DNA from: Sphingobium sp. SCG-1
GTDB lineage: Bacteria > Pseudomonadota > Alphaproteobacteria > Sphingomonadales > Sphingomonadaceae
Assembly: GCF_002953135.1 (NCBI RefSeq)
Contig: NZ_CP026372.1
Span: 1,798,001-1,862,000, forward strand
DNA: 64,000 bases
Direction: 5' to 3'
In this document: piece by piece, positions 33,621 to 41,548 of the stretch
Layout: every line of letters begins with the position of its first letter
Numbering within the stretch: the first letter of the stretch is position 1
Position numbers and translations under genes: made by a program
Notes under the pieces: model-generated
What the model saw: the letters and a program-made list of their open reading frames with translations, nothing else
Told to the model about the DNA's origin: nothing
Databases searched by the model: none

Positions 33621-33875
33621 TTAATTTGTCCGCTCCGCCAGAACGGTCAGACCCTGATCGTTGACTTCCGCAAAGCCGCCGAAGACCGACACTGTTTCGG
33701 GCGCGGCACCTTGCGTCCTGACGATCTGGATTTCTCCGTCCCGCACGGTCGACATGAAGGGGGCGTGGCCTTCCAGAACGCCGAAATCGCCTTCGGTGCC
33801 CGGCACGACGACCATATAGACTTCGTCCGAGCGGACGAGCTTTTCCGGGGTTACGAGTTCAAAATGGAGAGGCAT
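33621..33875 (-). CDS. atpC: F1 ATP synthase epsilon subunit (short form)
   Basis: A beta-sandwich epsilon subunit of 84 residues: LHFELVTPEKLV, EGDFGVLEGHAPFMSTV and VFGGFAEV. The usual C-terminal two-helix domain that inhibits ATP hydrolysis in E. coli epsilon is absent. Short epsilon subunits are known in alphaproteobacteria, where the zeta protein can replace that inhibition. It is the last gene of the atpHAGDC operon, separated from atpD by a 57-bp stem-loop region. Confidence 0.93.
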   Translation of the reverse strand: MPLHFELVTPEKLVRSDEVYMVVVPGTEGDFGVLEGHAPFMSTVRDGEIQIVRTQGAAPETVSVFGGFAEVNDQGLTVLAERTN

Positions 33876-33889
33876 GTTCTGGCACCTTA

Positions 33890-33922
33890 AATCCTCCCCC
33901 GCCGCAGCGGGAGAGGAGGATT
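33890..33922 (-). other. Stem-loop between atpD and atpC
   Basis: AATCCTCC pairs with GGAGGATT (33915-33922) and an inner CCCGC/GCGGG closes a CGCA loop. There is no T-run, so it is unlikely to terminate; it may set mRNA stability or atpC translation. Confidence 0.55.
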
Positions 33923-33932
33923 ATGCAATGGC

Positions 33933-35378
33933 TCAGGCCGCTTCCGCAGCCATCTTCTTGCCCTTTTCGATGGCTTCGTCGATGCCGCCGACCATGTAGA
34001 AGGCGCTCTCGGGCAGGTGGTCATATTCGCCATCGACCACAGCCTTGAACGACTTCACCGTGTCCTCGACCGCGACGAACTTGCCGGAGATGCCGGTGAA
34101 GACTTCGGCGACGTGGAAGGGTTGGCTGAGGAAGCGCTGGATCTTGCGGGCTCGGGCGACCGTGATCTTATCTTCTTCCGAAAGCTCGTCCATGCCCAGG
34201 ATCGCGATGATGTCCTGCAGCGACTTGTACTTCTGCAGCGTTTCCTGAACGCGGCGAGCCGTGTCGTAATGCTCCTGACCGACGATCGCGGGCGAAAGCA
34301 CGCGGCTGGTAGAATCGAGCGGATCGACGGCCGGGTAGATGCCCAACTCCGAAATCGCGCGGTTGAGAACCGTGGTCGCGTCCAAATGCGCGAACGAGGT
34401 CGCTGGCGCCGGATCGGTCAAATCGTCTGCGGGAACGTAGATCGCCTGCACCGAGGTGATCGACCCCTTGTTCGTGGACGTGATGCGCTCCTGCAGTGCG
34501 CCCATGTCGGTCGACAGAGTCGGCTGATAGCCCACCGCCGAAGGAATACGGCCAAGCAGCGCCGACACTTCGGAACCCGCCTGCGTGAAGCGGAAGATGT
34601 TGTCGACGAAGAACAGCACGTCCTGGCCTTCAACATCGCGGAAATATTCGGCGATGGTGAGGCCGGAGAGAGCGACGCGTGCGCGGGCGCCCGGGGGCTC
34701 GTTCATCTGGCCAAATACGAGAGCGACCTTGGAGCCTTCCGGCGTCGGGTTGCCGTCGGCATCCTTCGCGATGACACCTGCGTCGAGGAACTCGTGATAG
34801 AGATCATTGCCTTCGCGGGTCCGCTCACCGACGCCTGCGAAAACGGAAGTGCCGCCATGGCCCTTCGCGATATTGTTGATCAGTTCCTGAATCAGCACGG
34901 TCTTGCCGACGCCCGCACCGCCAAACAGGCCGATCTTGCCGCCCTTTGCATAAGGCGCGAGAAGGTCGATGACCTTGATGCCGGTCACGAGGATCGCGGT
35001 TTCGGTGGACTGATCGACGAACTCGGGGGCCTTTGCGTGGATCGGCGCGCGGCTGACGGCGTTGACCGGTCCGCGGTCGTCGATCGGGTCGCCGACGACA
35101 TTCAGGATCCGGCCGAGTGTCTGCGGGCCGACGGGCACGGAAATCTGTGCGCCGGTGTCCGTGACTTCCTGCCCGCGGGTAAGGCCCTCGGTCGCGTCCA
35201 TCGCGATCGTGCGGACGGTGTTCTCGCCCAGATGCTGCGCGACTTCCAGAACAAGGCGCTGGCCGTTGTTGCTGGTTTCAAGCGCGTTCAGAATGGAGGG
35301 CAGCGCGTCGGGGAAGGTCACGTCGACGACGGCGCCGATGACCTGCGAGATGCGGCCTACGTTATTGGTGGTTGCCAT
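33933..35378 (-). CDS. atpD: F1 ATP synthase beta subunit
   Basis: Catalytic subunit of the F1 sector, 481 residues. Starts MATTNNVGRISQVIGAVVDV; Walker A is GGAGVGKTVL, followed by GVGERTREGNDLYHE with the catalytic Glu, ALVFGQMNEPPGAR and the DELSEED loop that couples to gamma. All diagnostic residues are intact. It lies between atpG and atpC in the F1-only operon; F0 genes are elsewhere, as in other alphaproteobacteria. Confidence 0.98.
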   Translation of the reverse strand: MATTNNVGRISQVIGAVVDVTFPDALPSILNALETSNNGQRLVLEVAQHLGENTVRTIAMDATEGLTRGQEVTDTGAQISVPVGPQTLGRILNVVGDPIDDRGPVNAVSRAPIHAKAPEFVDQSTETAILVTGIKVIDLLAPYAKGGKIGLFGGAGVGKTVLIQELINNIAKGHGGTSVFAGVGERTREGNDLYHEFLDAGVIAKDADGNPTPEGSKVALVFGQMNEPPGARARVALSGLTIAEYFRDVEGQDVLFFVDNIFRFTQAGSEVSALLGRIPSAVGYQPTLSTDMGALQERITSTNKGSITSVQAIYVPADDLTDPAPATSFAHLDATTVLNRAISELGIYPAVDPLDSTSRVLSPAIVGQEHYDTARRVQETLQKYKSLQDIIAILGMDELSEEDKITVARARKIQRFLSQPFHVAEVFTGISGKFVAVEDTVKSFKAVVDGEYDHLPESAFYMVGGIDEAIEKGKKMAAEAA

Positions 35379-35404
35379 GGTTCGTTTCCTTGCCTTCGAG
35401 TCTT

Positions 35405-36280
35405 TTAGAGCGCTTCGGCGCCCGCGATAATTTCGATAAGTTCAGTCGTGATCGCGGCCTGACGGCTGCGGTTATACTGAATGGTGAGGTTGTTGATGAG
35501 GTCGCCTGCGTTGCGCGTTGCGTTGTCCATCGCGGTCATCGACGCGCCTTGCTCCGACGCCATATTCTCAAGGAGCGCCTTGAAGATCTGAATCGCGATG
35601 TTGCGCGGCAGCAGGTCGGCGAGGATGGTTTCCTCGTCCGGCTCATATTCGACGGTCGCACTGGTTGCGGCGGCCGTGGTGTTGACCGGAATCTTTACCG
35701 GGATGATCTGCTGCTCGGTCGGGATCTGCGCGAGCGCGGACTTGAACGTCGAGTAGAAGAGGTGCGCGACATCGAACTTGCCCGCCAGGAACATCTCGGT
35801 CAGTTCATGCGCGATTTCCTGCGCCTGATTATAGCCCGGAGCCTTGGCGCCCGTCGTGTCATATTGCGCGACGATCGTGCCGGGGAAGGTACGGTTGATG
35901 ACCGGACGGCCCTTGCGACCGATCAGGTAGAACTGAACGGTCTTGCCGTCTGCGATCAGCGCCTTTGCCTTGGCGGCGGCGGCCTTGACGATGTTGGCGT
36001 TGAACGCGCCAGCAAGCCCGCGATCGGAGTTGGCGACGACGAGCAGATGCACGTCATCCTTGCCGGTGCCCGCCATCAGCGGCGATGCACCTTCGCCACC
36101 CACGGTCGCGGCTAGCGAGGCAACGACGCCTTCAAGGCGCGCGCTGTAGGGGCGCGCGGCCTCGGCAGCGGCCTGCGCCTTGCGCAGCTTAGCGGCGGCG
36201 ACCATCTGCTTGGCCTTGGTGATCTTCTGGGTCGATTTGACCGAGGCGATCCGCCCTTTAAGTTCCTTCAGGCTTGCCAT
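35405..36280 (-). CDS. atpG: F1 ATP synthase gamma subunit
   Basis: The 291-residue rotor shaft. The N-terminal helix MASLKELKGRIASVKSTQKI and the C-terminal helix ALLENMASEQGASMTAMDNA with NLTIQYNRSRQAAIT form the coiled coil that turns inside the alpha3-beta3 ring. Length and termini are normal. Encoded between atpA and atpD. Confidence 0.97.
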   Translation of the reverse strand: MASLKELKGRIASVKSTQKITKAKQMVAAAKLRKAQAAAEAARPYSARLEGVVASLAATVGGEGASPLMAGTGKDDVHLLVVANSDRGLAGAFNANIVKAAAAKAKALIADGKTVQFYLIGRKGRPVINRTFPGTIVAQYDTTGAKAPGYNQAQEIAHELTEMFLAGKFDVAHLFYSTFKSALAQIPTEQQIIPVKIPVNTTAAATSATVEYEPDEETILADLLPRNIAIQIFKALLENMASEQGASMTAMDNATRNAGDLINNLTIQYNRSRQAAITTELIEIIAGAEAL

Positions 36281-36297
36281 GCTTAACCCTTATGCGT

Positions 36298-36322
36298 CTC
36301 CCCCAGCGTGAACCGGGGGGAG
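36298..36322 (-). other. Stem-loop between atpA and atpG
   Basis: CTCCCCC pairs with GGGGGAG around an 11-base loop in the 53-bp gap between atpA and atpG. There is no T-run. It is a candidate processing or stability element for this operon, similar in placement to the one before atpC. Confidence 0.5.
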
Positions 36323-36333
36323 CGTTACATGTT

Positions 36334-37863
36334 TCAGGCGAACGTCTTGCCGAAGCTGTCGAGTGCGGCTTTCAGCTTCGACTTGCTGTCGTCCGACAGA
36401 TCCTTGCTGTCGCGGATCGCGGTCAGCAGGTCCGCATGGTCGTGCCGCAGGAAGGAGAGCATCGCCTCCTCATAGCGGTTAACGTCCGAGACCGGGATGC
36501 TGTCCAGATAGCCATTGGTGCCCGCGAAGATCGACGCGGTCTGCTCTTCGAAGGGCAGTGGCGAGAACTGGGGCTGCTTGAGCAGTTCCGTCAGGCGCGC
36601 ACCGCGGTTCAGCAGCTTCTGCGTGGATGCGTCGAGATCGGAACCGAACTGCGCGAAGGCCGCCATTTCGCGATACTGCGCCAGTTCCAGCTTGATCGAG
36701 CCGGAGACCTTCTTCATTGCCTTGGTCTGCGCGGCGGAACCGACGCGCGACACCGACAGACCCACGTTGATGGCCGGACGGATACCCTGATAGAAAAGGT
36801 TGGTTTCGAGGAAGATCTGGCCATCGGTGATAGAAATCACGTTGGTCGGAATGTAGGCGGACACGTCGCCTGCCTGCGTTTCGATGATCGGCAGCGCGGT
36901 GAGTGAACCTGAACCATTGTCGCTGTTCATTTTCGCGGCGCGCTCAAGCAGGCGGCTGTGGAGATAGAACACGTCGCCGGGATAGGCTTCGCGGCCCGGA
37001 GGGCGACGCAGCAGCAGCGACATCTGGCGATAGGCCACGGCCTGCTTCGAGAGATCGTCATAGACGATCAACGCGTGCATGCCGTTGTCGCGGAAATATT
37101 CGCCCATGGTGACGCCGGTGTAAGGCGCGAGATACTGGAGCGGCGCTGGCTCCGAAGCGGTTGCCGCAACGACGATGGAATATTCCATCGCGCCATTTTC
37201 TTCGAGTTGACGCACAATCTGCGCAACGGTCGAGCGCTTCTGGCCGACGGCGACATAGATGCAATAGAGCTTCTTGCTTTCGTCGTTGCCTGCGTTGACG
37301 CCCTTCTGATTGATGAAGGTGTCGATCGCGACGGCGGTCTTGCCGGTCTGACGGTCGCCGATGATCAGTTCGCGCTGGCCACGGCCGACGGGAACAAGCG
37401 TGTCGATGGCTTTGAGGCCAGTCTGCACGGGTTCATGCACCGAGGTGCGCGGGATGATGCCCGGTGCCTTCTTCTCGACGCGCATGCGCTGGTCGGAAAC
37501 GATCGGGCCCTTGCCGTCGATCGGGTTTCCCAGGCCATCGACCACGCGGCCGAGCAGGCCACGGCCCACGGGAACATCCACGATGGTGCCGGTGCGCTTG
37601 ACGGTATCGCCTTCCTTGATCTCGGCATCGGAGCCGAAGATCACCGCGCCGACGTTATCGGCTTCCAGGTTCAGGGCCATGCCCTGCACGCCGTTGGAGA
37701 AGGCGACCATTTCACCGGCCTGCACATTGTCCAGACCGTGAATACGGGCGATGCCGTCACCGACGCTCAGCACGGTTCCGACTTCGGAAACCTGCGCTTC
37801 GGTGCCGAAGCTGGCGATCTGGTCCTTGATGACCTTCGAAATTTCTGCGGCGTTGATATCCAT
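36334..37863 (-). CDS. atpA: F1 ATP synthase alpha subunit
   Basis: Non-catalytic nucleotide-binding subunit of 509 residues. Begins MDINAAEISKVIKDQI, with Walker A GDRQTGKTAVAIDT, VYVAVGQKRST-type region (IYVAVGQKRS), and the C-terminal LLTAIRDSKDL. Intact. Follows atpH by 31 bp and precedes atpG in the operon. Confidence 0.98.
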   Translation of the reverse strand: MDINAAEISKVIKDQIASFGTEAQVSEVGTVLSVGDGIARIHGLDNVQAGEMVAFSNGVQGMALNLEADNVGAVIFGSDAEIKEGDTVKRTGTIVDVPVGRGLLGRVVDGLGNPIDGKGPIVSDQRMRVEKKAPGIIPRTSVHEPVQTGLKAIDTLVPVGRGQRELIIGDRQTGKTAVAIDTFINQKGVNAGNDESKKLYCIYVAVGQKRSTVAQIVRQLEENGAMEYSIVVAATASEPAPLQYLAPYTGVTMGEYFRDNGMHALIVYDDLSKQAVAYRQMSLLLRRPPGREAYPGDVFYLHSRLLERAAKMNSDNGSGSLTALPIIETQAGDVSAYIPTNVISITDGQIFLETNLFYQGIRPAINVGLSVSRVGSAAQTKAMKKVSGSIKLELAQYREMAAFAQFGSDLDASTQKLLNRGARLTELLKQPQFSPLPFEEQTASIFAGTNGYLDSIPVSDVNRYEEAMLSFLRHDHADLLTAIRDSKDLSDDSKSKLKAALDSFGKTFA

Positions 37864-37894
37864 GTTCAGCCTTTCATCGGACCCTTGCGGGTCT

Positions 37895-38461
37895 TCAGCC
37901 CTTCATTGCTTGGGCGAGAGTGTTCAAACGGGTACGGATGGAGCTGTCGATCATCTGGCTGCCAATCTTGACGACCAGCCCGCCGAGAATGGCAGGATCG
38001 ACCTTCGCATCGAGCGCGACTTCGCGACCGACGCGGGCACGGAGGCTCTTTTGCAGAGCCGTGATCTGGGTTGCGTCGAGCGGATGCGCGGAAGTGACTT
38101 CGGCACGCGCTTCGCCACGATGATTCGACAGCAGCGTCTCATAGTGGCGGATCACCGCAGACAGTTGGCCGAGGCGGCGGTTCTGCGCGAGGACACCGAG
38201 GAAATTGGACGTCAGCGGATCGAGGTTCATCGACTTCGCAACGGCGGCCACCGTCTTCACGGCCACTTCGCGTCCCACGACAGGGCTAACGATCAGCGCC
38301 TTGAAATCGCTCGATTCGGCGAGCGCTTTCTTGAGGCCGGACAGGCTCTGCGCGACTGTGTCGAGCGCATTGCTATCGCGAGCCAGTTCGAACAGCGCCA
38401 CCGCATAGCGACCGCTGAGGCTGGCCTGGATTCCGCCGCTTATACCGCCGCCTGTTTCCAC
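37895..38461 (-). CDS. atpH: F1 ATP synthase delta subunit
   Basis: Peripheral-stalk subunit linking F1 to F0, 188 residues from the chosen GTG. GIQASLSGRYAVALFELARD and the C-terminal DPAILGGLVVKIGSQMIDSSI are diagnostic. The GTG at 38461 is preferred because GGAGG lies 11 bases upstream and the length then fits the family. An in-frame ATG at 38497 would add 12 residues. First gene of the operon; the promoter should be in 38462-38650. Confidence 0.93.
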   Translation of the reverse strand: METGGGISGGIQASLSGRYAVALFELARDSNALDTVAQSLSGLKKALAESSDFKALIVSPVVGREVAVKTVAAVAKSMNLDPLTSNFLGVLAQNRRLGQLSAVIRHYETLLSNHRGEARAEVTSAHPLDATQITALQKSLRARVGREVALDAKVDPAILGGLVVKIGSQMIDSSIRTRLNTLAQAMKG

Positions 38462-38649
38462 GCTGTGAAAGTCCTCCGCTTGAAAAATGGCACTCATGCC
38501 AAGAAGGGGAGGTGGTTGCCCGACCCCCCTGATCTGCGGGCCGGTTAGCAGGAGGGGTGCCGCGATGCAAGACGCCTTGGCGATAACAGGGCGGTAGTAT
38601 AACTTGAGCGCGAAGTTGACGCCTGAAACGCTGTTTTCACGAACGCCGA

Positions 38650-40218
38650 TTATGGCGTGGCGGCGTCGATCTTGCCCTTGCCGCATTGATAGACCAGCCG
38701 TTCGTTGGGCTGTAGTGGCAGGATGGCGCGCAGGTCGTTCTGCATCTGTTTGAGCTTGCCGAGCGATCCGGCGTCTGTGGTGCAGGCTCCCGCGTCGGTA
38801 CGCGCCCGGATTTCGCGGGCGCGATCCAGGGTATCGGCATCGGCAAGATAGCGTTCGGTGCGTAGCATGCCGGTGGCGGGATCGAAGCGGGCGACGGAGA
38901 TGGCGGCGTCGTCCGGCGTGGTGTTGACGCGGAGCCAGTCGGTCCCGTCGCGCAGGTATTGCTCCTTGCCGTTCGCGCAGCCGGTATCGGTCCAGTTGAG
39001 CGGCACGTCAGTCGTTTCGGTGACGGTGATCCGGCTGCGGCTCTCATCGATCCGGCAGATATTGTCGCCGGTAGCCGCATAGCCGATGGTCTGTGCCGTG
39101 GTGACTTCGCCGGTGTCGATGGCGGAGGCAGCCACGCGATCCTCGATGCTGGAGAAACTGGGGCGCAGGAAGAAGGCGAGCAACGCGCCGATCAGCAACA
39201 GGCCGCCGCCGATACCGAACCACATGGCCGGTCGCCGCTTGCCCTGCGTATAGGTGAGGCCCGCCGCGCCGGTCGCGAGGACAGCAAAGGCGAGGAGCAC
39301 GGCGGCCAACGCCATGACATTCTCGCGAGCCGATATGACGTCCTGTTCGGCCGCATTGCGTGCCTTGGTAACGGCGGCTTCGCGCGTGGCGGCGCTGGCG
39401 CGTTCGGTGGCTTCCTGTCGTGCAGCTTCCTGTGCGGTGCGGCGCGCTTCGGCCTCGTCTATGTCGGCGAGCGAGCGGCAGGGGGCGGAGGTGCGCAGGA
39501 AGGTGACGCCTGCCTGCCTCAGGAAAGATGCGATCTCCCGATTGGATACTGCGAAACCAAATTCGGCGTCGTTGCCATCGGAGATCGAGCCGAAGCTATT
39601 TAGGCCCAGCACGCGTCCGCAATCGTCCACCAGCGGCCCGCCGCTGTTCCCGGCCGCGAGGGGGGCGGTATGGAGAACCGTATCGAAATTCTTGCCCGAA
39701 CGGCCGGACGACACGTTGCCGCCGGTCTTCACGGCGTTCATCGGCTCGACCATTTCCTTGAGGCCCAGACCCTGCGCGCGGTCTACGGTGCCGGGATAGC
39801 CGATTGCGGTGACATGCTGCCCGTCGGTCGGCGCGCCGGCGTAGAACGTGGCGGGGGGCAAGCGGCCGCTGTCCATCTGGATCAGCGCCAGATCGTTGCC
39901 CGGCGAATAGGCGATGACGCGCCCGCCATAGCTCTTCTTGCCCTCAGAGGGCACGATGCCGATGACGAGATTCTTCTCTTCGCGCGTCAGTTCGACGACA
40001 TGCGCGTTCGTCAGCACCTTGTCCGGCGCGACCACAAGCCCGCTGCCATGCCCGACGAAATAGGCTTCGGAACCATCGGTGGCGACCAAGGCGACGCGCA
40101 CGACATTGCGGGCGGCGGCGGTCAAATCCATCTGGTCCGCGCGCGCCGTCGCGGCAAAGCCGAGCAACAGCAGGGCGGCGGCTATGCGCCGAAACGTTAC
40201 GGGCAGGAAAGATGTCAT
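38650..40218 (-). CDS. Trypsin-like serine protease with C-terminal membrane region
   Basis: A 522-residue exported protein. A signal peptide (AALLLLGFAATARA) is followed by a DegP-type protease domain with catalytic His73 (LTNAHVVE), Asp109 (GNDLALIQ) and Ser192 (GNSGGP). An Ala/Glu/Arg-rich helix about 260-300 and two membrane helices (MALAAVLLAFAVLATGAAGL and WFGIGGGLLLIGALLAFF) follow, then a C-terminal domain with several Cys. No PDZ domain is visible, unlike HtrA. It is divergent from ada. The combined architecture is unusual and the substrate unknown. Confidence 0.8.
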   Translation of the reverse strand: MTSFLPVTFRRIAAALLLLGFAATARADQMDLTAAARNVVRVALVATDGSEAYFVGHGSGLVVAPDKVLTNAHVVELTREEKNLVIGIVPSEGKKSYGGRVIAYSPGNDLALIQMDSGRLPPATFYAGAPTDGQHVTAIGYPGTVDRAQGLGLKEMVEPMNAVKTGGNVSSGRSGKNFDTVLHTAPLAAGNSGGPLVDDCGRVLGLNSFGSISDGNDAEFGFAVSNREIASFLRQAGVTFLRTSAPCRSLADIDEAEARRTAQEAARQEATERASAATREAAVTKARNAAEQDVISARENVMALAAVLLAFAVLATGAAGLTYTQGKRRPAMWFGIGGGLLLIGALLAFFLRPSFSSIEDRVAASAIDTGEVTTAQTIGYAATGDNICRIDESRSRITVTETTDVPLNWTDTGCANGKEQYLRDGTDWLRVNTTPDDAAISVARFDPATGMLRTERYLADADTLDRAREIRARTDAGACTTDAGSLGKLKQMQNDLRAILPLQPNERLVYQCGKGKIDAATP

Positions 40219-40331
40219 AGGGCGCGATACATATTGCCAATATGCGCGAAGTAAAATGGAAAGGAGAGGGGACGTGCTTTGAAAGCAAGATGCGGGAAGC
40301 CTTTGCGCGGGCCACGGCGCAGGATAAAGCC

Positions 40332-41399
40332 ATGACGATAATGACCGATCCCGTTGCCTTTGCTCCCATAGCTGCCGCGCTCGACCCGGACCTGTGCTGG
40401 GATGCGTTCTCCCGGCGTGATCGCGATCTGGACGGTAAATTTGTCGGTGCGGTGCTGACCACGGGGATTTATTGCAAGCCGAGTTGCCCGGCGCGGCATC
40501 CGCTCAAGAAGAACGTGCTGTTCTTTGCCGATGGCCCGGCGGCGCGAGCTGCGGGCTTCCGGGCGTGCCTGCGTTGCAAGCCCGATGAGGTCGGGCGCGA
40601 TCGGCAGGCAGTGGACCGCGCACTGGCCTTGATCGCGCAGGCAGAGGCGCCGCTGGCGCTGGAGGCATTGGCGCAGGCAGTGAGCTATGCGCCGCATCAT
40701 TTTCACCGTCTGTTTAAGCGGGCCACAGGCGTGACGCCTGCCGCCTATGCGCGGAAGCTGCGGGCGGATCGGCTGGAGAATGCTTTGAAGGAGGATAGTC
40801 GCGTGACCGATGCCATTTACGATGCGGGCTATAGCGGCCCAAGTCGGGCCTATGCCGATGCGGAACAGCGGCTGGGCATGACGCCGAGCGCGTGGAAGAA
40901 GGGCGGGGCGGGCGTGACCATCCGCTACACCATCGCGGACACGAGCCTGGGGCCGATGTTGGTGGCGGCGACCGAAAAGGGCCTGTGCCGGATCAGCTTC
41001 GACGAGGATGAAGCGGAACTGCGGCGGCGGTTTCCGGCGGCCGATATCCGCGCGGCAGACGCGGCGTTCACAGCGCTCGCGAACGAAGTGGTTGCGCTGG
41101 TCGACAACCCGGCGCGGATTGCGAACTTGCCCGTCGACGTTCAGGGCACTGCGTTCCAGCAGGCCGTGTGGGACGCATTGCGGGCAATCCCGGCGGGAGA
41201 GACGCGCACGTATAGCCAGGTCGCGGCCAGCATCGGCAAGCCCGGCGCGGTACGCGCGGCCGGGTCGGCTTGCGGCGACAATGTGCTGGCGGTGCTAGTG
41301 CCGTGCCATCGGGTTTTACGCACCGACGGGACGTTGGGCGGCTATGCTTACGGGTTGGAGCGCAAGGAGAAGTTGCTGGCGCTGGAGCGGAAGGGCTAG
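40332..41399 (+). CDS. ada: Bifunctional regulator / O6-methylguanine-DNA methyltransferase Ada
   Basis: Adaptive-response protein of about 355 residues. The N-terminal domain carries the zinc cysteines Cys48, Cys52 (GIYCKPSC), Cys79 and Cys82; Cys48 would accept methyl groups from phosphotriesters. An AraC-type helix-turn-helix follows (PHHFHRLFKRATGVTP). The C-terminal methyltransferase has Cys325 in VPCHRVL. The ATG at 40332 is chosen because the extra N-terminal residues of the longer frame (to 40242) are not family-like. Methylated Ada normally activates its own gene. Confidence 0.93.
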   Translation: MTIMTDPVAFAPIAAALDPDLCWDAFSRRDRDLDGKFVGAVLTTGIYCKPSCPARHPLKKNVLFFADGPAARAAGFRACLRCKPDEVGRDRQAVDRALALIAQAEAPLALEALAQAVSYAPHHFHRLFKRATGVTPAAYARKLRADRLENALKEDSRVTDAIYDAGYSGPSRAYADAEQRLGMTPSAWKKGGAGVTIRYTIADTSLGPMLVAATEKGLCRISFDEDEAELRRRFPAADIRAADAAFTALANEVVALVDNPARIANLPVDVQGTAFQQAVWDALRAIPAGETRTYSQVAASIGKPGAVRAAGSACGDNVLAVLVPCHRVLRTDGTLGGYAYGLERKEKLLALERKG

Positions 41400-41548
41400 C
41401 GCGCGAGGCGCGCCATAATGGCGTTACGCTCGGCGTCGGGCATGGTGGACCACCGCCCGATTTCATCGAGCGTGCGCCCGCAACCGATGCAGCGCGTCTG
41501 CCGCTGATCGAGCTTGCAGATTTTGGTGCAGGGGCTGGGGATCTGCAT
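41396..41548 (-). CDS. DUF1289 small zinc-binding-type protein
   Basis: A 50-residue protein starting MQIPSPCTKICKLDQRQTRC. Four Cys in the order C-x3-C and C-x2-C, followed by RTLDEIGRWSTMPDAERNAIM, match the DUF1289 family. Its ATG overlaps the priA stop (TGATG), so it is translationally coupled to PriA, and its stop overlaps that of ada on the other strand. Function is unknown; the Cys pattern suggests metal or iron-sulfur binding. Confidence 0.85.
   Translation of the reverse strand: MQIPSPCTKICKLDQRQTRCIGCGRTLDEIGRWSTMPDAERNAIMARLAR

Noticed and set aside
34017..35408. 463-codon plus-strand open frame across atpD
   Set aside because: It is an antisense shadow of a highly conserved GC-rich gene; no family resemblance, while atpD on the other strand is complete.
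36958..37971. 337-codon plus-strand open frame across atpA
   Set aside because: Antisense shadow of atpA; no domain and no ribosome site.
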